Part shown: positions 12,960-23,241 of the stretch, one piece after another
Layout of the letters: each line of letters opens with the position of its first letter
Position numbering within the stretch: position 1 is the stretch's first letter
Assembly (NCBI GenBank): GCA_020740775.1
Contig: JAHEWK010000005.1
Location: 682,001 to 746,000 of the forward strand
DNA from: Ilyonectria destructans
Taxonomy: Eukaryota; Ascomycota; Sordariomycetes; Hypocreales; Nectriaceae
DNA length: 64,000 bases
Direction: 5' to 3'
Notes under the pieces: model-generated
Told to the model about the DNA's origin: nothing
Database searches by the model: none
What the model saw: only the letters and a program-made list of their open reading frames with translations
Program-made: the position numbers and the translations under genes

Positions 12960-14227
12960 ATGCAGATGAAACAATATCTTCTTGGCCTAGCCGTCCTGGC
13001 CCTACCCTGGACTAGTGCAGCTAAAAGCAAGTCCAAGGGCCCGGACAGCGATGGAAAGTATTGGATTTCCGGAGATGGCATCAAGGCTGCCTTTATCCCA
13101 TACGGTGCTTCCATCTCAAATCTTTTGATCAACGACCAGTACGGTATTCCGCGCGACGTTGTGGCCGGCTTTGACAACGCAAGCTTCTATGGCATCGACA
13201 CCGTGCACCCGCATTTTGGTGGTGTGCCGGGCCGGTACGCCAATCGCATCAAGAACAGTTCATTTGTTATTGATGGCGAGGAATACCATGTCACTCCCAA
13301 CGACAACCCAACCAAGGAGTCTCCCAAGGGAGCCGACACCTTGCATGGCGGCCCTGACGGCTGGGACTACCGCAACTTCACCGTCGTTGCCTACACGTCT
13401 TCAAGCATCACCTTTTCCATAGTCGATCCTGACGGCAAGGAGGGCTTCCCTGGAGAGGTCGTCTCGTACATCACGTATACGCTCACAGGGTTGGACTGGG
13501 ACATTAAGATGGTGGCCCTGTCTACGACCAAGAAGACACCCATCATGCTCAGCAGCCACACGTACTGGAACCTCGACGGCTTCTCCAACAACGAGACCAG
13601 CAGCATTTTCAACCACACGTTCCACATGCCGTACGGTGGCCAGCGCGTGGGTGTCGACAATATCCTCATCCCCACCGGCGAGATCTTGCCCAACAAGAAG
13701 GGATCCGTCAATGACTTCTGGAGCAAGCCAAAGCAGATTGGAGCTCAGGCCAACGACCCTGAGCTGGTCAACAACTGCGGCTTCAACTGTACTGGATATG
13801 GTAAGTTTTTAGCAAGAACCTTTCCTCTATTCGCGGTCGCTAACCCTTATTAGACACCTGCTACACTGTGAACCGTGGGCAACTTGGAGCCTATGACTGG
13901 CGGACTGAAGGCCCTGTTGCGACCCTGTCATCCGACTGGTCAGGTATCCAGCTCGATGTGTACTCGGACCAGGACGCGTTCCAGCTGTACAGCTGCACCC
14001 AACAGGACGGCAGCATGCCGCTGAAGAAGACGCAGGGTCTCAAAGATAACGCCCATTTCCCGCGTATTATTCCCCGCTATGGCTGTGTCGTGCTGGAGGT
14101 GCAGGATTTCATTGATGGCATCAACCACCCCGAGTGGATGCGAGACCGCAAGCAGGTTTTCGGGCCAGGAGATGATCCATACGTGCTGCAGGCAAGGTAC
14201 TCGTTCAGCATCAAGGAGTCTACTTAA
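12960..14227 (+). CDS. Secreted aldose 1-epimerase (galactose mutarotase-like)
   Basis: Two exons (12960-13800, 13854-14227) give 404 residues. The enzyme family interconverts alpha and beta anomers of hexoses. A signal peptide is plain (MQMKQYLLGLAVLALPWTSA), so this copy acts outside the cell or in the secretory path, unlike cytosolic GalM. Family landmarks are PHFGGVPGRYANRI, His129 in DTLHGG, His200 in SSHTYWNLDG (the proton donor position) and Glu362 in VVLEVQDF (the catalytic base position). Several N-X-S/T sites fit secretion. The length exceeds bacterial GalM (about 345) because of the signal, a cysteine-bearing insert (NNCGFNCTGYDTCY) split by the intron, and loops. The ATG at 12960 is followed by a second in-frame ATG two codons later; either gives the same mature protein. 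Confidence 0.9.
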
Positions 14228-16237
14228 TGCCAGCCTTATGCGAGGAAAGGGAGATGCGGAGGTGTTCATGCCGCATGATAATGCTATAACCTTAACCGAG
14301 GCATGCTGCCAAATAGATGATAACTAGACGGTACTAGTGACATTTGACACATTTTTACCTCGGTGCTTTTTCCCATGATGAACGAGTCATCAACGTCTGT
14401 AATTACTATTACTACATCACGTTAGTGTCGCCAGTACGCTACCCTACACTATGAACAAGTGAATTTCCAGGAGATATTCCGCGCGCGGGACGTGGGCATG
14501 ATCAGCAAAGCTAAGTCGCCCTTCGTTAGACTACTGGCGGTAGGTCATTGTCGACGTATACTTAAAGGAGATGTTGGATGGTGTTGCAACCTCCGCGGCG
14601 GCGAAGAAGCGGACGCCTCACTCCAACACGGGACACAATTGGCCTGTTTGAGGGACGAATCGAACAGTGGAAAAAGCTCATGCGGCTGAGTCCCGATTGG
14701 CTGATCTTGCCTCGGTAGTAGATGAATGCTCATCTGGTTATCTACTTGGCGAACCCGTAACAGCGTAGCACTCCCCGATGGCGTTATTTCCTTTTTATCG
14801 AATCTCCAGCGGGTCGGGGACTTCACTTCGGGGAGGCTGAACCATCTCTCTACGTCCAATGCGGCAGGGACCTAGCCGCCTGTGGCTTATGAAGCGTGCC
14901 TTGTTTCGAGCCGGATGTTTCTGACTCTGCGGGGGTCAGGAATAGATCTGCCACTGGTTAGTGAAAGGGGTTGATGCGCCCGACTCCCGGATGCGTGCCT
15001 CCGATGTCTAAGGGGTCGGGTGTGTCATGTTGTAGTGCTAGACGCGGCCGGAACAAGTCGAAGATCTGGCGCAAACTCTGACTGGCCTTCGGCGATGCGG
15101 AACGTGGTTGATTCTGCATCATGCATGCGCTGATCATTCAACCACGATGCAGACAAGGATGGCAGTGACAAATTCGCTGGGGCAGTGGAGCAGCGGCGTC
15201 TTGGCAGAGGTGATGCTGTCTAATTGATGTCAGAACATCCAGGAGTATCCCTGAATGAATCTGCTGCGGCTACCCGTCAGTTGCAGGACGGGCATAATGA
15301 TGCTACGTAGCATGGTGTTATCGCCTACGGCGGCATGGCCACGACCCTAAATCACACCGGTCGGTGGATTTCAATCTACCCCATCAATCTAGCAATGGCG
15401 ATGGAACCCGGGGTAGAATATGTCCACTGACGCGGTTGACCCAGCGCTTCCCTGAGGCTTCTCCATCTTCCAAGCCGCTAGCCCCTGACACTCCGGCAAT
15501 TACTTACGGAGTAGCCTTCATCCCAGAAGACGTGTCGGGCTCCGGCTTCCGACTCGACGCGCCAGTAACTGACTCGCTCGCGCGGCCAGCTGACACGCCA
15601 GCGGCGATGGCGCTATGCTAATGCTGCGGTAGCACGTCTGTTAGTGTCAGGACGGCCGCGGAGCCGTGAAAATCATCGCTGCTAGTGGCGGGAGAGTTTC
15701 GCGGTGACGACTAGTCGATGGCCCGTTGCCGACCTGCAGTCTTGAATGGGTGAAACACTGCAGCGGAAACCCACATCGCCTTGGAGGTAACCCACATCGC
15801 CTTGAAGGTAACCCACATCGCTCTGGAGGTGATCTCCATTGTGGAGACGATTGCCATGCTGGAACCGCGGAACAGGAATTACCGATTGTTCCCGGGGGAT
15901 CTCCCCCGTGCTTGAGGGTGCTGTCTCGTCCTGAGCTAACTCCTCCTCGCTGAGTACGGCCTTCCTTCGCGGGGAACGATCTGCCATCGGGCTCAAGCCT
16001 GAGTTGAAGCTCTGAGCCCGCATGTAAGACCCTTGTTCGCTCGGACTCTCGACAGTTAGGGGCGACGCCACCAACATCATCAAACACATGGCATGCTGGA
16101 TGACATGGCCAACCGCATAAATCGATCCTGCCCGCCAGGCCGCTCGTCGCTCTAGTCCGTCGCTTTCTTCTCAGCCAGCAATTGCGCCAACTCCAGCCCC
16201 GCATCGTAGAGTCTGATTCGAGACTCACGACAACGAG
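14228..16237. other. Long intergenic region, GC-rich in its second half
   Basis: No gene is supported in 2 kb. The part from about 15300 to 16200 is GC-rich and open in several frames at once, which is composition rather than coding. A 21-bp tandem repeat lies at 15768-15830. Confidence 0.35.
15768..15830. repeat. 21-bp minisatellite, three copies
   Basis: Three head-to-tail copies of AACCCACATCGCCTTGGAGG plus T; the second differs by one G to A and the third by two bases. Because 21 is a multiple of three, the minus-strand frame 15682-16089 would read a seven-residue repeat (GYLQGDV). It lies about 400 bp upstream of the rhodopsin-domain gene at 16238. Confidence 0.8.
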
Positions 16238-17631
16238 ATGGCCAGCGACGCCGTCACCAGCTTTGCCGCCGAGGCCTTCACGCTGCTCTCGCTGGGCATC
16301 TGCATCATCTTCCTACGGACGTATGCCCGCATCCGCCAGGTCGGCATCCGCAACTTCGAGGCTGACGACTACCTGATGCTGCTGGTCATCGTCCCGTATA
16401 CGATCGAGACGTCGCTCGCCTACACCGTGGGCGCCAAGTACAACGGGCTCACCAACAGCGCCATGACCGACGAGCACCGCGCCGCGTTGTCTCCCGACAG
16501 CAAAGAGTACAATGACAGGTTTGTCGGATCGCGTTTGTGTTTCGGGGCGATTTTAGCTGAGACAGAAGCACAGGATTGGCGGGTCCAAGATTCAGGTCGC
16601 GGGATGGACCATGTACGCAACAGTGCTGTGGGTTATCAAGAGCGCGCTCTGTGCGTTCTACTTCCGGTTGACGGTAAGTAACCATCGTCGTCACTCTGTG
16701 TGACCCATCTGACATCTCTTCTAGCATGGTCTGGCTGGATACAAAATAAAGATTTACATCGGGATTGGCTTGATCACTTCGACTTATATTGCCATCGTGG
16801 CATCTCTTCTATTCAGCTGCCAACCGTTCCACCACTTCTGGCAAATTAACCCAAATCCCGGCAGTGAGTTATACCATGATTATGCGTGTCCAAGCAGCTT
16901 GGACTACACGCTCTGTCTCCACCATTGAAATCCATGGACCTTGTATTGATTGCCTCTACTAGATCTGTGCCAACCAGCCTCATCGAAACTCTACATCTTC
17001 CTCATTGTCTCACTCAACATTGTCACCGATCTCTACCTAATCCTGATTCCGATTCCCATGCTATGGGGTGCACAGATCCCCAAGGTCAAGAAGATTGGTC
17101 TGGTCGTACTATTCTCGGGTGGCCTTTTCGTCATGGTAGCTGGTCTGCTTCGATGCGTTCTGATTCTAAAGGTATGCCAGAGCAGGTGGCACCATCAACT
17201 CGTCTGTTGTCGCAGTTTACTAACAGGTGCCAACGCAGAATCCCAAGACAGGCCCTCAACAAGGAGCTTCTTGGGCCGTCCGAGAATCGTTTGTCGCCGT
17301 GGCTACCTCGAGCTTGCCCATGACATGGGGCTGGATGCGACAGAAGTTGCGACCATTCTTCGGCTCCCTACTATCGTCCGACAACAAATACAAGAACGGC
17401 CCCCAGCCTGGAAGCATTATGCTTGGCGACACAAACGATCGAACGACTTGGCGAAGTCAGCACCTCGGATCTCTCAAATCCGTTATCCGGACAGAGCCGG
17501 CTTCAGCGAACCGGGACATTTTCATCCATGCTGGCGAGGCCAGCTCAGATGAGATTATCCCGAACAAGGTTCATCGTACTGGAATTACCAAGGAAGTCGA
17601 ATTTACCGTGTCAACTTCCAAGGCGTCTTAA
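16238..17631 (+). CDS. Rhodopsin-domain integral membrane protein
   Basis: Five exons (16238-16518, 16574-16673, 16725-16863, 16963-17171, 17239-17631) sum to 374 codons, 373 residues. The order of landmarks is that of fungal rhodopsin-domain proteins: an N-terminal helix ending RTYARIRQ, ADDYLMLLVIVPY, then GSKIQVAGWTMYATVLW, SCQPFHHFWQINPNPGNLCQ and YIFLIVSLNIVTDLYLILIP, then ASWAVRESFVAVATSSLPM before a hydrophilic tail. The last acceptor could instead be at 17226, adding four residues; the nearby CTAAC branch site is too close to that AG, so I prefer 17238. The tail (about residues 245-373) is long and rich in Ser, Thr and Asn and should be cytoplasmic. Ligand and role are unknown. Confidence 0.88.
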
Positions 17632-19080
17632 TCAAGGCGTGCATTTTATTAATAATATTTCTGGTCAATGGGAATGCATACGATACATACACAAGCGGGA
17701 AGGGGGTTGATAGTTTGATATACCCATGTATTATAATGTCTTAAAACGACTCAGTTACGATTTATTGGAAGTTAAAACTTCAAACTCTCACTATTTGGGT
17801 GGTTGAAAATGACACTAGAGACTCCGACATGTGCCTCGGAGGATTGCTCGTACTGACAAAGGCAATGCCCCAAGTCTCAATGGTGGATATACTACGGTGT
17901 TTCAGAGTGCTGAGTAACTTCGGCATTGTCGGCGTTGAAACGGGGAGTCTACTTAGCTTTTGTCACATTGAGGGGTTATCCTGGTGCTTCCAGCGGGCTA
18001 TGTCTTTTTAAGACTCTGTATATCTGGTCTTTCTAGGTGTTCTGGTTAGACTAGTCCACATGTGGCATTTCCAGGATGCCTCTGAAGCTTGTAATATCAA
18101 TAAAGAAATCTATTAGCTATTGTTCGCAAACGTGCCTTAAAATGAGACATGTGTCTGTAGTGATTTGGCAAACCAGTCGATAGCCTAATTTCCAGTCGGT
18201 AGCCTGATTTCCAGTTCTAGTCCTTAACAAGTGAATATTGCGCAATATATAGATAAGATCAAGAAAATGTGACAGCACGTTCTTCTGTGGCTAGAAGTCA
18301 TTATCTTCCTCCGCATACCGCACGAGCTTTATGAAGATTTTCGAATCCACTTCAAATCCTTTCTCTCTGCATCATGCCAGCAATATCTGCCATCATATAC
18401 GGACGCCCAGTGCATCGTGTGGGATGAACGACCTACTCCAAGTATGATTCCCGCTAGAAGCCTCGTGACCTTTCTCCCCCATCCCGTTGTACGATCTCTA
18501 CTTCTCCTGCTTGGCCGCTGCCAAATAATCCATCACTGTACCTTCCATCCCTGACTGCTATTTGTAGAACTCCGTGTATATGATGGACTGGAAGGTTAGT
18601 ACCTAATTACACAGTTTATAGGCCTTTGGATACTTAGAACATACTGTGATGCGATTTTGTTCGCTCACTGCTGACAGACAATAAGGACTGCAGGAGTAAG
18701 AGGTGGCATAAAAGGCGCAATCTCTACCTAATAATATACCACATAACTTTAAAGGTTAAAAGAGTTCATAATAACTAACTGAACAAGACAGCGTAAGTAA
18801 ACTAGCTAATACTATTTTAGAAACCTTTGTTGATTATTTTTTTGGTGAGCGATGGGAAATTGCAAAGTGTGGTATTGACCAAAGAAAAGCAACCGAAACC
18901 AAGTAGGAAATCGAGTCAAAATCAAGTCAAGTCATCCTCAAGGCATAGTGCAACTAAGAATAAAATGGGGGACAGCGAGCGTATAGGACAAATGGTACCA
19001 AGTTCTCCTACATTAATTCGTGCATCTGCCGCCGCAACAAACAGGATCGGGCCATTACAGTTTATTCCAATGGCACTGAG
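17632..19080. other. Intergenic region between convergent genes
   Basis: The sequence between the 3' ends of two convergent genes is AT-rich, with only short frames. I see nothing to annotate. Confidence 0.45.
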
Positions 19081-20823
19081 CTAACGGTAAAGGTCTCCAT
19101 GGTCACGCTTGATGGCATCAGCACCCTTCTCGGCCACCATATAAACCGAATTCTGAATACGGCAATCGGGAATAACAGGCATGACAGATGCATCAATAAC
19201 ACGCAGATTTTTGATTCCGTGGACTTTGAGGCCGGGATCGACCACGCCCTGTTTGATATCCTTGGATAGCCGGGCAGTACCGCAAGGATGGAATGATGTC
19301 TGGGAACGATCTAAAACCGTCCTCTTCATTGCTTCGTCGTCATGCAGTGGCATATCCCAAGGATACTCGTCCTCGACAATGTCCTTAAACCCGTCGCCGT
19401 GCTTAAGAACATCATAGGTGTATCGAATGCCTTCGCGCATAGCAATAATATCAAGATCGTTATTAAAATAGTTCAAGTTGATATTGGCTTGCTGCAGGGG
19501 GTCGTCACTATTCAAAGTAATCTCGCCGCCGTCAGAGACAGGGCGAACGAGGTCAACCATGACAGTCATATAGCTGCCCTTGCTAGGATGCGGGAAGTGC
19601 CACTGGAAGGCGCTGCCAAACAGAGGGAGGAAGTCAAGCTCGAAGTGAGGCTGACCGTATGGGCAGAAGGGGTCGACGCCACCATTTGCCTCCTTCGCTT
19701 TGCGGTATTCAGGGGATTTGTCCAAATACTTGTCGATGCGAGGGAATCCAATCATCTCGAGGAAGGGCGATCCCATAGGGCCAGCGTGGCGACCCTTGGA
19801 GTAAGCTGAGAAAGCCTGATCTTGCAGGTGACCCTTTCGCAGGATATGGTTGTCCATTGAGTGAGCATCCTTGATTCGAAGGACAAAGGGGACACCAGGA
19901 TGATCCAATAAGTGCTGACCGACGTGACGCGAATCGACGATCAAAGGGATATTATGCTTAGCCAGCTCAGGCGCGGGTCCAATACCGCTAAGCATCAGGA
20001 GCTTCGGGGACTCAAAGACACCCTCAGAGACAATGACTTCGCGGGTAGCATAAAGGCTAAGTTCTTGAGAGCCCATGATCACAATCACACCCTTGGCAGT
20101 GCGATCAGCATCGTCGATGATAATTCGCTTCGAGTGAGCTTCAGGAAGGATAGTAATATTCGGCTTATCCGCAACCGCAAGGAAACTGCCCGACCGCCGG
20201 CCCTTGTAGATCGTGTTGACACTGTGGGCGAGGCCACGTATAGTACCGTCGTAGATGTTCTCGGCAACGGGCTCGCCGGTGGACTTCCAAGCTTTAGTGA
20301 GAAGGTCACGGAAAGGCTTCATCTCCGGGATGAGCTCGGCATGTGCAATCGGAATTGGGCCACCCCCGCCAATCTTCTTAAGCTCCTGTGGGTATAAGCC
20401 GACATCATCGTGATAAGTCGCACTCTTCCGAAGATAGGGAACAAGAGGATCCCATGTCCACTCCTTGCCGCCGTATTCCTCCCACATGTCAAAGGTGCCC
20501 TTAGACCCGGGCACCCATGAGAAATAGTTGAGGGACGAGCTGCCACCAAGAGCCTTTCCACGAGTGTTTGGCTTCTCGATGCGCTCATAGTCGTCTCGTT
20601 TGACCATAGTTGTCTTATAGCCCCAGTCATACTGGCTGCCTCGGATGTCCATGGCGAGCGCGGGAGTTCTGATCTCCTCATTATCCTTAGAGTCACCGAT
20701 ACCGGCTTCAATGACGAGGATCCTGGCATCAGGGTTTTCAGCTAGGCGGCAGGCAACGATGTTACCTGCCGTGCCGCCGCCGACGACAATAAAGTCAAAG
20801 CGAGCACCGTCCTTAACAGACAT
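19081..20823 (-). CDS. GMC-family FAD oxidoreductase
   Basis: A single intronless frame of 580 residues. The start is set at MSVKDGARFDFIVVGGG; the frame stays open 36 codons further upstream, but that part is unlike the family. The dinucleotide-binding motif GGGTAGNIVACRLAENP lies near residue 16. GMC signature 1 is GKALGGSSSLNYFSW, and signature 2 is GVFESPKLLMLSGIGP. The catalytic histidine sits in SFHPCGTARL, and the second active-site position in IQNSVYMVAEKGADAI is asparagine, as in many fungal GMC alcohol oxidases. These flavoenzymes oxidise a primary alcohol or similar donor. The absence of a signal peptide points to an intracellular enzyme; the substrate is not readable. A TATA element is about 115 bp upstream. 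Confidence 0.9.
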   Translation of the reverse strand: MSVKDGARFDFIVVGGGTAGNIVACRLAENPDARILVIEAGIGDSKDNEEIRTPALAMDIRGSQYDWGYKTTMVKRDDYERIEKPNTRGKALGGSSSLNYFSWVPGSKGTFDMWEEYGGKEWTWDPLVPYLRKSATYHDDVGLYPQELKKIGGGGPIPIAHAELIPEMKPFRDLLTKAWKSTGEPVAENIYDGTIRGLAHSVNTIYKGRRSGSFLAVADKPNITILPEAHSKRIIIDDADRTAKGVIVIMGSQELSLYATREVIVSEGVFESPKLLMLSGIGPAPELAKHNIPLIVDSRHVGQHLLDHPGVPFVLRIKDAHSMDNHILRKGHLQDQAFSAYSKGRHAGPMGSPFLEMIGFPRIDKYLDKSPEYRKAKEANGGVDPFCPYGQPHFELDFLPLFGSAFQWHFPHPSKGSYMTVMVDLVRPVSDGGEITLNSDDPLQQANINLNYFNNDLDIIAMREGIRYTYDVLKHGDGFKDIVEDEYPWDMPLHDDEAMKRTVLDRSQTSFHPCGTARLSKDIKQGVVDPGLKVHGIKNLRVIDASVMPVIPDCRIQNSVYMVAEKGADAIKRDHGDLYR

Positions 20824-20936
20824 GAAGGGCAGATTGATTGAAACGTAATGTGAGATAAGTGAGAGATAAGTGGGAAATAAAGATGATGAATTGATTATGT
20901 TGAAGATATCGAGATTCCAGCGGGATGTCACCGGGC

Positions 20937-20947
20937 TTTATATAGCT
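20937..20947 (-). promoter_or_regulatory. Probable TATA box of the GMC oxidoreductase gene
   Basis: On the minus strand this reads GCTATATAAAG, about 115 bp upstream of the ATG at 20823. Confidence 0.45.
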
Positions 20948-21592
20948 AGGTCTGCAGCTGTTCCTATTTCCGGGGAGGGACAGTGGAGCACAGAAAGGAC
21001 GAATCTGTCTTAGGAGTAGCTATTGTTGAAGATGATGGCTGCTCGGAATTTAAGGCGGCATTGTAATAAACGGTCTGGTACATGGTGTTGGATTCGTACC
21101 TTTTGCAGCATACTGCATTTCCCAGTTCAACCCCCGCTAGATAGCGACATTGGCTTGAAGGAAGGGGTCCATTGCAGGCTGGTAGAGTCAGCACTACTGT
21201 ACCATGAGCAAAAACTTGTCAATGAGAGACCTTATTGAGCCAATTAACATCTACCGCACAGGCTAAATCCTCGCTAAGTCACAAAGTAGTGTGTTAGGGT
21301 CCGATGCATGCGTGGGCCATATCAACTCCCCACCCACGGAACCTTCGGCATCTTCTGCTGATTGCGCTTGAGATCTGGATTCAGTTGCCGGTGTCATCAC
21401 AAGCGAGCGTAAAGTAACAGCAAAGATCGACATAAATGCAGATCCTTTGGAAGCGAGGTGATACTGTAACTACACCATAGAAATCAACTTATCAGACTCG
21501 GTCTTAGAAACCGAGACTAACGGCAGCTAAACTGACACAGCACTAGACCAGCTCCCCACAATTTCCAATGGAATTTGAAGATACCTGGAACA

Positions 21593-21657
21593 GCCTCCCA
21601 TGTTAATCTGACGAAGATTGACGTGGGAGGGATGAGTGGGGTCTGGTGAATCGGTCC
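21593..21657 (+). repeat. Palindromic element, copy 1 of an inverted pair
   Basis: About 65 bp. It matches the reverse complement of 22143-22206 at most positions, and most differences are transitions. It contains an imperfect hairpin: CCTCCCATGTT pairs with GACGTGGGAGG around ATCTGACGAAGATT-like loop sequence. Confidence 0.65.
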
Positions 21658-22142
21658 AGATACCTATCAAGCGAACAGGAGTTCGTTGAGACCTAGGGAT
21701 GTAAGAGTTTGGGCACGAAGGGAGCGGACAGGACGGATACAGCTCAACGATTGGATAGTAGGACATCCCTTAATGAGTGCAGTTAGCCTCCAGTACAATC
21801 ACTGCAGTATGTCCCACCAGTTAGAGAATAAAATAGGAGGAATACACTGGCGCTCACCCAACAGGTGGCCTTAGAAGTTCCATCGACTGCCAGCGCTGTA
21901 AAGATCTACATCGAATAGCTTAGAGCCACATTGTGACTGATTTTGCTCCAGGTTCCTCTGCGCCAATCTCTCCCAGCTGGGATTGTGTGGGGCCAGATAC
22001 CAACTGGAAGCTTACCGCACTTGAACGGATAGGGGAGATTTGATAGACTGAGTTATCGGGCTGGCCAGCAATGCTGTTCCTGGAAATAGTATCGGACCAA
22101 TAAACGGGCTACATTCAACGAACATAAACCTCCAAGGGTCCA

Positions 22143-22206
22143 GGCTGATCTATCAGACCCTGCTCATACCTCCCACGTCAAGCTTCGTCAGATCGACGTG
22201 GGAGGC
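22143..22206 (-). repeat. Palindromic element, copy 2 of an inverted pair
   Basis: Inverted copy of 21593-21657. Here the hairpin is perfect over 11 bp (CCTCCCACGTC with GACGTGGGAGG). The two copies face each other about 485 bp apart, like the ends of a small non-autonomous element, but no target-site duplication is evident to me. Confidence 0.65.
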
Positions 22207-23042
22207 TTCTCAAGGAATTTACAATGCTCGCTTGATTAAAGAAGTGGACTGGCCTGTGGATATCTTCGTCTGCCCGCGAAGGCGCTAACGCGCTGGTTTC
22301 AGCAAACGAGACGCACTCAAGATGTCACAACGGTGCTGCCGAAAGTTTAATGTGGGGAATCGAGGTTCTACTCGTAGCTTTGTACATACAGTTTTGTTCA
22401 ATACGAGTGCCATGAGTGGCCCTACACGTCATTCTTGACAGTCAATGGAATGAGGGCATGCATTCACTCTCTATCATTAGATGATGAACGGTTAGATCAT
22501 CAAGAGGGCGAAAGCATTATTGCACACATTCTTGCATGTATCGTCTGAATAGTCGAGACCTCGCTTCATAACCGTGGGCAGGGAGGAATGCGGGGCTGGG
22601 TGGGCTTGATTCCCACTATTTAGCGCGACCTCTACTTCGTACCGACCATGTTATAATCGTCAGCTGAGAGATAATCTGATTAGGAACGTTTGCCACTAAC
22701 GATACAATTTGGGTGCCCGTTGATCATAATAGATGCCACGAACAATGAACCCCCCAAAGGATAAGGGGCCAGCACCACACACAACGTGACAGAGGTGAGT
22801 ACATGATAGAGGGAGAAGGAAAGGCCAGAATTCACTCGCATTGGTGGGTATCCTATCTGCATCTCCTTGTATTCTCACTCTGATGTTGAGAGTTCAGCCC
22901 ACCTGTTACACGTCGTGGTCGCCGTTATGCTCTATGAGTAGCGCCGGAAATGGAGTTTGGACCTGTCACCACATGGCAGAGAGCGCAGGCGACGATATGA
23001 GTTCATTTTGAGACTTGTCAATGGCGAGTGATAACCAATAGC

Positions 23043-23081
23043 CGACTACGACGTTGAGAGGCGACTGCGACGCTGAGAGGC
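23043..23081. repeat. 19-bp direct duplication
   Basis: Two adjacent copies of CGACTRCGACGYTGAGAGG differing only by transitions. Confidence 0.6.
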
Positions 23082-23161
23082 GTCAAACTTTTGTAGATCT
23101 CGACCGAGATAAGACTAGGTGCTAGCCAAGGCTGAGACTCACTTCGAGGGACCCTGAAGGT

Positions 23162-23241
23162 TTTGACCTGCATCCCGAAGCCTGACGTGAACCTAGCGCT
23201 GTTTGACAAGCATCCCAAGGCTTGATGTAAGCCTAGCCCCG
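23162..23241. repeat. 40-bp direct duplication
   Basis: Two adjacent 40-bp units, each starting TTTGAC and ending in CCTAGC plus a few bases (first unit 23162-23201, second 23202-23241). They share most positions; several differences are C/T or G/A transitions. Confidence 0.65.

Noticed and set aside
15364..16228. Overlapping open frames on both strands (15364-15621 +, 15647-16228 -)
   Set aside because: They are open in several frames at once because of high GC; there is no recognisable product and no consistent splice or start signal.
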